DNA from: Margaritifera margaritifera
Taxonomy: Eukaryota; Mollusca; Bivalvia; Unionida; Margaritiferidae
Assembly: GCA_029931535.1 (NCBI GenBank)
Contig: JAQPZY010001638.1
Span: 5,759,501 to 5,823,500, forward strand
DNA length: 64,000 bases
Reading direction: 5' to 3'
Shown here: piece by piece, positions 1-7,949 of the stretch
How the letters are laid out: every line of letters begins with the position of its first letter
How positions within the stretch are numbered: position 1 is the first letter of the stretch
Notes under the pieces: model-generated
The model's input: the letters and a program-made list of their open reading frames with translations, nothing else
Database searches by the model: none
Told to the model about the DNA's origin: nothing
Translations under genes and position numbers: made by a program

Positions 1-462
1 TACCATAATAACGGGTCTGGTCTACCATATGTTGAATTCAGGTAGCCCAGTGTATTATTATCAATATTTGACAAAGGATAATAACTATGAATGATTCATA
101 TCAATGGAAAATGGAAGTCACAAAGTTAAAAGATTCATATTCAAGTGGTTTATTTGGACTACTGAAATTGAAAGTTGCCCATCAGGTAAATTTGTGATAG
201 TCCACCAGGCTGCCACCCATTTTTTAAATACCAGACCATGAGCCGAAATTTGCAGGCGAATCAATGCATTATTAATCACAACAATCCTCATCATATTAAA
301 TGTGAAAGCACCAAGATTGACTCTATGCCATGAGGAATGGTTATGGTTTGCATAAAGAAAGGATGTATAGATAGATAGATAGATAAATAGGTAGATAATG
401 TTTAATTGATATATGATCATATATATTCTTCATTAATCATCTCTAAACTACAATTTTATAAT
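1..462. other. No gene recognised; short GATA repeat
   Basis: This stretch carries a minus-strand open frame of 100 codons (118-420) that matches nothing I know and does not continue the capsid protein next to it. A short GATA/GATAAATA tetranucleotide repeat lies at about 367-399. It may be flanking host DNA or a badly decayed part of the element. Confidence 0.5.
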
Positions 463-1171
463 CTACGTCATCTCTGGCATCAGCAAATCATGCGTTGATG
501 ACTGGTCGTTTGAAGAGGTTATTTTTCTTAGTAGTTTTCCTTTTTTAATTAAGACTCCCATATGTCGCACGTAAAGTTTGGTTTCTTTGATGCTCGCTTT
601 GTATTCGTTAACATTAGTCATCAAATGGAATACGGTACTACTTCGATTCAGTCTCAGACGTACATTCACACCATTCAACAAATACTTGTCTTGCAACCAC
701 GTGTCCAAGTGTAAACGATTCATAATTTATAAACCGCGTCCTTGTTTTGATTTTCTTTCGACGGTCGTTAAATACAACATTGTGAGGATCGTCATCCGCA
801 TTCAAATCTGTGTCGTAGGGCTTATCCATTGTGTCAGGTTTCCACATCACTAAGGCATCCAAGTGTGTTTTCTTGGCTTCTTTTCCATACGTCAAGATAT
901 TATTCAGATGAGCTCGGTAAGGGTAAGTGTCCATGCTGCTGCTGACTAATTTGTAGTTCAAATACAAATCCACTTCGCTGAACAAATAATACATACAATT
1001 TTTGACCGGAGCTACTCTACCCACGAGGATTCTTGCATCGTCATCATCGTCGGTGGCATGGCAAACAGATCCAGGTCTGACTTTAAACATTTGCAAGAAT
1101 CTCCGTACATCATTGTTTTTTTTTTTTAGGGGGGGGGGGTAATTTTTATTGTTATTAGTCAAAAACGTCAA
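463..1171 (-). pseudogene. Polinton major capsid protein, N-terminal half, frameshifted
   Basis: Two overlapping minus-strand frames (638-1171, then 463-723) together cover part of the Polinton major capsid protein, the double jelly-roll protein that forms the shell hexamers. In frame one, after a variable acidic stretch, come the conserved blocks FSEVDLYLNYKLVSSS, MDTYPYRAHLNNILTYG and EAKKTHLDA. In frame two come KYLLNGVNVRLRLNRS and ETKLYVRH. A frameshift near 640-720 separates them, with residues missing. The family protein is usually around 450-600 residues; here homology ends near 470 and I cannot find the C-terminal half, so the gene is truncated. A run of T and G at 1114-1139 on the plus strand also disrupts the start region. 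The neighbour upstream is the minor capsid gene, the usual structural pairing. Confidence 0.85.
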
Positions 1172-1549
1172 ATTCTCTGACTGCTGTTCTTCTTTTCTTA
1201 TCTTTTTCTGGGTGGCTGTGTGTCTATGGGGTCTAAAATGTTCTTGACGTCTCTTTCTGTCCTGTCCTTACTGTGGCGTAGAGGATGAGTTTATGGGAGT
1301 GTCTTGGCGCCCTAGGAGACCTTTTCCTGTCTGAACCAACACATTTTTTTTCCTGCTTTCATCAAGGTTGTTTGTGACTTTGTTTGTCTTTGCGTCAAAA
1401 CTGCATCTTTTAAAGCATGCAATCCTCGAGTGATCATCGGTTGTAAGATGGGTGCCACCGTACGAAAAGCTGATTTTAGCATATCTCCTAAACCATGTCC
1501 TCGTTATAGAGCGTCTCCTCGGTACACCGGATACATCTGTTAAAATTCA
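1172..1549. other. Intergenic or lost capsid start; no recognisable gene
   Basis: The gap between the end of the minor capsid pseudogene and the readable part of the major capsid gene should contain the capsid start codon. I see no frame in it that matches the family N-terminus. Confidence 0.5.
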
Positions 1550-2430
1550 CTACAGAATCGTTTTCGAAAATGTAGTTTCACAGTTACTTTTACTTTGGAG
1601 AATAAAACTTTTTGTCCAAGATCTCCTTTTATACTAATCTTGACACTGTCAAAATACGATTTACTGACAGGAAGATAATGAGGACGTACAAATTCTCTGC
1701 GAACGTTTTACGTGTTTCCTTCGTCACCGCAGGCAGCTATGGCATAATCCACTTTGAAAGGAATGACTCTTAGCAACGAAGCAGCCATGTCTCCTACGAC
1801 TTTGTACTCGACGACATCAGAATACACAAACGTCAACTTCAGTCCTTCATTCAATTCAATAGGGTAGCGCAAATACCTGTAGAATCGATCGGTGTTGTGA
1901 ATGTCTTTTAATGGAGCTAGTCCTGTGTTTGTTTCCAGTAAGAATAGCAAACAAACCGAGACATCGTTTTGTCATCAGAAAAATAGATTTTCAGACGATG
2001 AGCAATTGTGTGATACTCGATCTGTACACTTTGTCTAACTTTTCTCCAGTGCTTTGCCAAACTGATTGTTGAAAATAGTTGAAATCGTTTCGATGAGATG
2101 CTGGGCATTGAAAAAATATCCTACAAGAATTCTCATTGTATAGATGTTGAACTCAGGACTCGCTGGTGATTCATAAATGAGAGGATCATTGTTGTCCAAG
2201 TGTTGTTGGACCTGCTCGTTAAGGATATATATGATGAAAGTGTTTGACCCTCTGTGACATTCAGGACTTGAATGGGATTAATGATTTGAACCAAATATAC
2301 TTCCCAATGAGCTTTATGATATAATTGTATGGCTTGAGGTAACTTGGCCATGAAACAGTATAATGTGTTATTTGGAACACATCCTTATAACTTTCACTAT
2401 GTAATGCTAAATACAATTGGTTATTCAAAG
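1550..2430 (-). pseudogene. Polinton minor capsid (penton-like) protein, decayed
   Basis: Several minus-strand fragments together span the Polinton minor capsid protein (often called PY), the single jelly-roll protein proposed to occupy the fivefold vertices. Near the start the frame reads PNNTL, then the continuous block KLPQAIQL with HWEVYLVQI (2133-2351). A middle frame (1917-2108) and another (1708-1950) carry YSDVVEYKVVGDMAASLLRV, typical of the family C-terminal half. A final frame carries HYLPVSKSYFDSVKI and a basic VKLHFRK tail ending in TAG at 1550-1552. At least three frameshifts divide it. Length matches the family (about 290 codons). It lies between the integrase and the major capsid gene, in the same orientation. 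Confidence 0.85.
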
Positions 2431-2536
2431 TTCGATGGTTCTGGTCTCTGAGGAGTCACTCAATGTCAAAGGATGATTTTCCAAAGAGGATTCCAGAAGA
2501 GGGCTACTACTTTCCAAAGAGTATTCCAGAAGAGGG

Positions 2537-3625
2537 CTACTGTGATTGGAATAAGATAACTTGTGAAGCAGCAATCCAAGAACCGAAACTGGGTGGATAT
2601 CCTTTCCGACGAACTTTCACTTGTTGCAGTCGATGTTTTCCCACTTTACGAGTTCTTCGATCGAGCATGCTTTCGATATCGTATTCGTTGTCTTCTTTCT
2701 TAGTTACTTGTTGTAACTCAGGCAAGTACAAAGCTCCTTTTTAACACTTCTCCGTTCGTATCTTACAATTTATAGACAGGAGGATCACGTCCACGCACTT
2801 GTCCAGTGACACGATCCAATTCTGTTGTCCAGTTCGGTAAATAACCTTGGTCAAAAGTGCCATTTGTTCTTCCAATGCGAACCGAATCTCGAGTGTTTAA
2901 CAGTTCTGTCTTTTTTCTGATTTTTGACGTTCCAAACAGTCAAACACTGTCACTTCGTTTTGTGGTGTCACTTCTTCTGGAGCACATCCGATGCTACGAT
3001 GGTACGATTGATTGTAAGCTTTGACTAAGAAGTGGTAACACGTGGATGTTTTTGAGAGTATATTGATGTGTAATGTATTTTCACATACGTTCTTTCAAAG
3101 ATCTTTGAATACGTACTATGACACTAGGTTTTGTTTCAGGATTTTCAGTGGTGAAACAGAAATGTGTCTATTTTCAATTCTTTTTTTAAAGCTTGGTTCA
3201 GAAATTCGGTGCCTTTGTCTGTTTGCCATCTTAGAGGTGTCGACCACTTTGTTTCAGGACAAGTTTCAAAGCGCGTGCTAACTCTGTTAAAGTCAAAGGA
3301 ACTACCCAAGCTGATTTTGAAAACACGTCAATGACACAAAATAAATATTTGTAATCCCGATTGTACGACGTTAAGTAACAGACATCCGCTAAATCCGCTT
3401 GTCATTGATGATCTACGCTTGCTACTTTCGTTTGACTTGTGGAAAATTTCGCCGAAAGGGTTTGTGTAAAGTGTACGTCAATTGCTCGTGTAACCATTGT
3501 CGTACATCTTGCAGACGTAAACGTTTTCTTCTTTTTTTTTAGCGGCACGATACAATTTTTTGAATTCCTCCATAGCCAGCAGCTTGAACAGAATTGTAGT
3601 AAATGCTGTCTATAAGTGTATCCAT
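2537..3625 (-). pseudogene. Polinton integrase with C-terminal chromodomain, stops and frameshifts
   Basis: A retroviral-type DDE integrase (rve family), which joins the element's ends to target DNA. From ATG at 3623-3625 the order is a helical N-terminal region (GYGGIQK, QWLHEQLTYTLHKP), the catalytic core with the first Asp in QADLADVCYLTSYNRDYKY and following FCVIDVFSKSAWVVPL, the second Asp in WQTDKGTEFLNQA, the Glu region ENPETKPS, then KERM and FLVKAYNQSYHRS. A chromodomain in the last frame (2537-2731) reads YDIESMLDRRTRK ... KGYPPSFGSWI. The DDE residues survive. Two Trp positions are TGA stops (3402-3404 and 3081-3083), and frameshifts occur near 3230, 3150, 3040 and 2740. About 360 codons in total, the family's normal size. 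Confidence 0.93.
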
Positions 3626-3639
3626 GTTGTTGCTGCTCC

Positions 3640-4110
3640 TCAATAAGTTAACCAACTGCCGATGCTCTTTTCGTTGCATGGTAATTTTTGGGATTTTAAT
3701 GCTTTACGTGTCCGACGAGCAATAGGAGAAAAGGATGTCTGAACAGGGATGATCGGTTCTTGTTTGACTGCATTATTCACTTCTTTTGTTTTATCTTCTG
3801 CTGGCAAGGGTCTGGACATCATCTTTTCGGTCCAACCAATTATTGATGTAGGTGTTGTCAACTTGCGTATTTTAGCAGGTGGAGTTTGAAACTCTTCTTC
3901 TTCTTCTTTCTCTGTCATCCCCGTAGCTGTCTCTATCATCCCCTTTTGAGCTGCTGCTACTTTTGTTTTCTTTCAGAGTCGTTTCGACTAAAGTGTTTTT
4001 ATGAAACAGTTGAATCCATTGCAATAAATGTTCGTACTGTTGCGATTGTTTTGTTTCTGGCAAATCTGTTCCGTCCATCAACGATTGTAATCCTGTTGTA
4101 AGTGTGACAT
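3640..4110 (-). pseudogene. Uncharacterised Polinton protein, frameshifted
   Basis: A small protein directly upstream of the integrase. A likely start (ATG at 4108-4110) opens a frame with YEHLLQWIQLFHKN that is polar and Ser-rich towards its end. After a stop near 4080 and a frameshift around 3900, it continues in a second frame with GWTEKMMSRPLPAEDKTKE, basic RRTRKALKSQK and a GSWLTY end. Polintons often carry a hypothetical protein of this kind between the ATPase and integrase. I do not know its function and see no catalytic motif; a virion or DNA-binding role is only a guess from its charge. The two frames read as one original gene of about 155 codons. Confidence 0.5.
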
Positions 4111-4219
4111 CTTGCCTAGATTAGGATTAGGAGATAAATGTGGTGTATGTTGTTAGTACCAACGATGGAGTTCCGTCCAACGTTTTAAGGAACTAAAGTT
4201 AATTTTCGTCCTTCAATAA

Positions 4220-4632
4220 GATCCATTTTATCTCCATCTTCTTCTTCTCATTACTCCTCCTAAAAGAGGTCAAGCAATCGATCCTAAAAAAGGAGCAGCT
4301 ACTTTTAACATCAGTACTATCAGCATAGATAGAAATCCTTTTCACTAATTGGGATTTTATTTTTCACCATTCAGCGAAATATGTGACGATGTCGTCCTAA
4401 TCGCTGTTTCTGTTTCTTGGTTTTTTTATTCTTTGTGAATGATTTGTTTTCGCATCGGAGCATTGGATTTGGTAAGTACTAACAAAACATCCCAATATTT
4501 AGCCAAACGAGGAAGAAGACTTTTTTGTCCTTTTTTGGAAAGAGCGTCTCTTTGGACGTTGTCGATGATGATGGTGTGAACTTTGTGACATCTTTGTTCA
4601 GGAGGAAAATTGAAGCAAATCTTATACAACAC
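4220..4632 (-). pseudogene. Uncharacterised Polinton ORF with hydrophobic C-terminal segment
   Basis: The open part (4426-4632) is 68 codons, containing LPRLAKYWDVLLVLTKSNA, and ends in a basic stretch. Downstream, around 4265-4320, another frame reads hydrophobic LMLKVAAPFLGSIA followed by a stop, PLLGGVM and an Arg-rich tail. That layout, a helical domain followed by a small-residue-rich hydrophobic segment, resembles the neighbouring ORF at 5100-5525. I do not recognise the family. Stops and frameshifts make a functional product unlikely. Confidence 0.35.
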
Positions 4633-4640
4633 ATCTTCTT

Positions 4641-5090
4641 TTATACTGAATTTCGTCTCCGCTGATTTTCAGGATGCTGTACCAACTTGACTTTAGGTAA
4701 CACTGGTGTTTTCAATGGACTAAATCGTGTTAGTTCTTGTTTGGATAAATTCAGTAAACTTTGTAACACACCTGTTCTGTTTTGTACTTTTTTCTTAGGA
4801 AAGGCCACGTTTTGGGCTGCAGCATCAGCTAGAGCAGTAGAAGACGATGTCGCCGGAGAAATCCGTTTAATAGATGGGTTTAAATTTTTTGTCAATTGGG
4901 AAACCTAGTCTTAAATCAGGTTTGGCGGGCATCATCATTAACGGACGATTAGAAGAGGTAGGTGAGACGGTTACAGATTGAGATTTTCTTGAGTACGTGC
5001 GTGTTCTAGCGGCATAATCTCTCTTTCTCGAAGGAGCTGCTTTCGTTTGGGATTTCTTGGGATTTCTTCTTTCAATGTTTCTTACAGTGT
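4641..5090 (-). pseudogene. Basic, Ser/Thr/Pro-rich Polinton ORF, frameshifted
   Basis: Two overlapping frames (4641-4895 and the lower part of 4867-5223) carry a low-complexity, strongly basic and Ser/Thr-rich sequence. They overlap where KKFKPIY in one frame corresponds to KNLNPSIK in the other, which suggests one gene broken by a frameshift near 4880. A basic, disordered composition would suit a core or DNA-condensing protein, but that is inference. No domain is recognisable. Confidence 0.35.
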
Positions 5091-5525
5091 GAGCTTGCTG
5101 TCCCCCTCTTCCTTTTTGTCTGCTGTCTTTAAGGTTTGGTTTCTTTAGCTTCGGCATTAGGATCCCATTTAAAAGTAAACAAACAATGAAACCTCCTAAA
5201 GATCCACTTTCCCATGGTTTCAAGATGATTTGTTGTTTGGTTTAAGCATCGATTCTTGGATCAGCTAGTTGTGACAAAGCTATTTATGTTTTTCAAAAAA
5301 GGTTTTGTTTCATGTGGAATGTGAATGATGTCATGAAGTAACTGACATGATGTCAAAGTAAACAATCTTAACACTTCTTTGAGACTAGCTTCTAAAAAAT
5401 GTGAACGTGATATTTTTTTTCGCGACTGATGGAGGATGAGATTCAAAGGAAGTAATGTTGAATACTGTAAGAAAGAAAAGAAGTGAATGCTGTTCCGATA
5501 GTTCTTTTTAACAAACAAAAGCGAG
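5091..5525 (-). pseudogene. Uncharacterised Polinton small protein ending in a GG-hydrophobic segment
   Basis: The end of one frame (5261-5722) carries a helical, basic stretch including NYRNSIHFFSFLQYSTLL. A second frame (upper part of 4867-5223) continues with GSLGGFIVCLLLNGILMPK. A short helical protein with a GGFLG-like hydrophobic end is a recurrent unnamed Polinton ORF in my memory, placed close to the ATPase as here. The frame changes near 5230. It may be a minor virion protein; nothing in the sequence proves this. Confidence 0.4.
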
Positions 5526-5527
5526 GA

Positions 5528-6225
5528 AGGTGACGTATAAATGACTGGACCACCTTCTTGACACCAGTCGTGAAACAAATTTTTACGAAATCTCAAATAA
5601 TCTGGAGTGGTAGGTTTTAAATCGATGAGTAAATCGGCATGTGGTGATTGCGTGGCATAGTAATAAGCATAATTCAACCAAGGCTTTCCTAAGTGTTTGA
5701 ACCTGAGATTTATCTCTTTCACTTTTAATCAACAACACATAATGCGCATTGAGACTGATGGTGCGATGTGCTTTAATTTATTGAAACAAATTTGAGTAAT
5801 GTAAATAATACTAGCATTACGATGATGTCCTTTTTGTGTAAACACAAAGTTTACTTTCTTATTCGTCTTCTCCTAACATGTGTCATCGACGATGATAAAT
5901 TGTGTTTGACACGAACCCATCGTCTTCGCGAGGAATTCATTCTACAAATAAAACGGATAACTTTCTTTCAGTAACATGTAGGCTGATCGCCACTCTTTGT
6001 AACACCACACGATACGTTGTCGAGGACGATCAAACAAAAGTAATTTGTGTTCGATCGCACGTTTGACAAATTCTGTTTTGCCTGAAACACTCGGGCAAGC
6101 AATCAACATGTTAAAGAGATGGCAAAGTTACAGTGCCTCACAACTTTAACGATCTAATTTTTCGTCAATCACATTTGGAACGGAGAATGTAGCCATAATA
6201 GGGAGTTGTGTTTGGAATTCTGACA
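5528..6225 (-). pseudogene. FtsK/HerA (A32-like) genome-packaging ATPase, broken
   Basis: The Polinton packaging ATPase, which in related viruses pumps DNA into the capsid. From a candidate ATG at 6223-6225 the frame reads MATFSVPNVIDEKLDR, meets two in-frame stops, then continues with the Walker A region MLIACPSVSGKTEFVKRAIE (the P-loop GPxGSGKT has Cys and Val substitutions) and FDRPRQRIVWC. In another frame come Walker B QFIIVDD and the sensor-like HHRNASIIYITQ, and then in a third frame LLIDLKPTTPDYLRFRKNLF. The three frames together give the usual length of about 230 residues. Stops and frameshifts (near 6150, 5980, 5880 and 5730) abolish it. It is followed by the small GG-hydrophobic ORF. 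Confidence 0.9.
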
Positions 6226-6325
6226 TTCCATAAATGATACAAGACATTTTATACATTTACTTTTTCATAGTGTAACAATAACAAAGCAATAGTTCATACG
6301 TCTTTTCTTTCATCAATCACACTCA

Positions 6326-6600
6326 TTGTATTTGGCATAATCAGCCAACTCTTGTCCAAGCATCAAATCCAAGACTTTTCCAGTCACGTACATCCTTCCA
6401 GTCGTAAATCTGTTGGCGTATCCAACTTGTTATACACACTTCTTGGTAAGTATGAAGAGTAGATAAAGTACGAGGAATGTCTTCTTCACACGTAGGTACA
6501 CAACTCGAAATTCATCACTATTCGGGACACTTTTAACGCAATGAGGTTTTGTGTACAGATAAAGTTTTGCTAGTCATGTCTTTGCATCTACTGTTCATGA
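6326..6600 (-). pseudogene. Unrecognised decayed ORF
   Basis: Coding-like pieces in two frames occur here: GRMYVTGKVLDLMLGQELAD ending in a stop at about 6316-6320, and in another frame QQIYDWKDVRDWKSLGFDAW. They cannot both be genuine over the same bases. Either could be the remnant of a small gene upstream of the ATPase. I recognise no family. Confidence 0.25.
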
Positions 6601-6647
6601 ATTTTCCCTATAGAATCTGCTGGTAAACGAAATGCAAGAAATGTAGT

Positions 6648-6650
<3 letters not shown>

Positions 6651-6692
<42 letters not shown>

Positions 6693-6694
6693 AC
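6651..6694. repeat. (AC)n microsatellite
   Basis: An uninterrupted AC dinucleotide run followed by a slightly imperfect tail, lying inside the Polinton accessory block. It must postdate the loss of function there or have expanded in a former intergenic gap. Confidence 0.95.
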
Positions 6695-6764
6695 GTCATC
6701 CAAAATTCAACGGACCCGTTTCGTCTTGTTGACTCAGTTACTTAAACAGTAGTTTGTAATCCAC

Positions 6765-7079
6765 TTAGTCTTTAACACTGTCACTGACTTCCTCTATGGA
6801 CTTTGGTGCAACACCGATGAAACAAATCGTGGCATAGCAAGTTTTATAACGACTTCGCAGAAGAATCTTATCGTGTGTTGTCACAAAACATCTCTTTCCG
6901 ACTATGCTACAACCTTCTTCAATCAGTCTTTTCATATCATTCAGATACCAATAGTTACTCATTGGTATTGGATGCAATTGTTCTTTGCATTTCACTTGAA
7001 TCTTGACAGACTCTTTGTAAATGCGTTCTCGCAGCCCCAGTGGTAGATTCTGAACGTGCTCTTCTAAACTGTCGTCCAT
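6765..7079 (-). CDS. Intact 104-codon ORF of the Polinton accessory block
   Basis: A complete frame, the only uninterrupted one of its size among the recognised Polinton genes. It starts MDDSLEEHVQNLPLGLRERI at 7079, immediately after the TAA of the preceding gene (7080-7082), as in a compact viral gene string. It contains KIQVKCKEQLH and SNYWYLNDMKRLIEEGC, then a Cys-containing C-terminal half. The LPL-LRE start and the EQLH/NxWYLN block recur in broken form at 7385-7545, so this is one of a tandem pair of paralogues. The LPxxLRxxIY pattern is vaguely F-box-like, but I would not assign that domain. The function is unknown. Confidence 0.5.
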   Translation of the reverse strand: MDDSLEEHVQNLPLGLRERIYKESVKIQVKCKEQLHPIPMSNYWYLNDMKRLIEEGCSIVGKRCFVTTHDKILLRSRYKTCYATICFIGVAPKSIEEVSDSVKD

Positions 7080-7379
7080 TTACAGAAATATATTTTTGAC
7101 GAAATAGTCATATATTTGCCAAGCAGAATCTATTGTTAAATCATATCGAAGAAATTCAGTAATTAACTTGCACGCTACACGTCGTGAAGAAGTCGCTTCT
7201 TGACGCGATACTTCTTCTAAAAGTTTTTGTGTTCCTGTAAGATGTAAGTCGTGAACTTTTTCCTGGACTTCGTCTCATGGAATTCTGTCTGTCACTCCAA
7301 CATTGTGGGCAGAAATCGTGGCATCCAAAATCTTGCAAGATGCGTGTAATAGTTTATCAATATCTGACCATTTGAACAT
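7080..7379 (-). pseudogene. 99-codon helical ORF with a single TGA
   Basis: From ATG at 7377-7379 one frame reads MFKWSDIDKLLHASCKILDA, passes a single in-frame TGA (at codon 38), and continues with EKVHDLHLTGTQKLLEEVSR and AWQIYDYFVKNIFL to TAA at 7080-7082. Apart from the TGA it is intact. It looks all-helical and sits beside the BIR-domain gene, so a death-fold adaptor is conceivable, but I see no diagnostic motif and do not claim it. Its stop is contiguous with the start of the next gene. Confidence 0.5.
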
Positions 7380-7384
7380 TTTCA

Positions 7385-7545
7385 AACTAATCAGATTTTT
7401 ATAGCATTCAGATACCAATGGTTAAAACGTCTATGTCGTTGAGCATGCAATTGTTCTTTGCGTTTCACTTGAATCTGTAAATGTGTTCTCGCAGCCGCAA
7501 AGGTAAACTACGAATTCTCTCGTCTAAAGTATCCACGATGATAAT
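7385..7545 (-). pseudogene. Broken paralogue of the 104-codon ORF
   Basis: One frame reads TLDERIRSLPLRLREHIYRF then stops. A frame shift later the sequence reads IQVKRKEQLHAQRHRRFNHW and YLNAIK, then stops. The block is the same as MDDSLEEHVQNLPLGLRERI and KIQVKCKEQLH in the ORF at 6765-7079, with about five codons lost at the join. It is therefore a decayed tandem duplicate, truncated at its C-terminus, directly downstream of the BIR gene. Confidence 0.6.
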
Positions 7546-7801
7546 AATTATGACCCACCAAGGGAAAGTAGTGACAGCACGGAGACAATCTGGCATGTTC
7601 AAGGAAAGCTGAATCTTTATACCACATTCGTGGATCTTTACACGACAATTGAAACACCATACGTGGTCTCCTCGTCCCAAGTAGACAAATCCTGCACTGG
7701 CTAAAGCTTTGGTAGGGGGTAATCCAAAATGACACGTGTTTTCTTCTTTGATTTGTAAATCTCGATGAGCTTGTTGTATCCGGCGTGGTTTGTAAGTGCA
7801 T
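7546..7801 (-). pseudogene. BIR (inhibitor-of-apoptosis repeat) domain gene, one frameshift
   Basis: A BIR zinc-binding domain, the module with which IAP proteins bind caspases or IAP antagonists. The start frame gives LPPTKALASAGFVYLGRGD followed by HVWCFNCRVKI, the classic ALAxAGFxYxGxGDxVxCFxC signature with the first two Cys ligands. After a frameshift near 7630 the second frame gives MWYKDSAFLEHARLSPCCHY, with the His (EHA) and last Cys (SPCC) ligands. All four zinc ligands are therefore present across the break. No RING finger is seen. It lies between the polymerase and ATPase genes, in the same orientation, so it is probably a captured accessory gene of the element rather than a host exon. 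Confidence 0.8.
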
Positions 7802-7949
7802 GGTTGAGATCCATAGATAGGTACACGAACGACATCACTTTCGCTAGTAGAGGGGCATGGTCGTGCTGCATCGCTGCTGATGTCGCAGAGTATCAGAGTA
7901 TAGCATCACTCTGGTCTCATGGCACAGCATCGCACTCGACTCCATTGAA

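Noticed and set aside
118..420. 100-codon minus-strand ORF next to the capsid fragment
   Set aside because: It does not continue the capsid protein, has no domain I know and contains an AT-rich repeat in its N-terminus.
3539..4110. Adenoviral-type cysteine protease expected in a Polinton
   Set aside because: I looked through the unassigned small ORFs and saw no His...Asp/Asn...Cys protease motif.
7080..7379. Assigning a CARD or other death fold to the helical ORF beside the BIR gene
   Set aside because: The idea rests only on context and helix content; no signature residues are visible.
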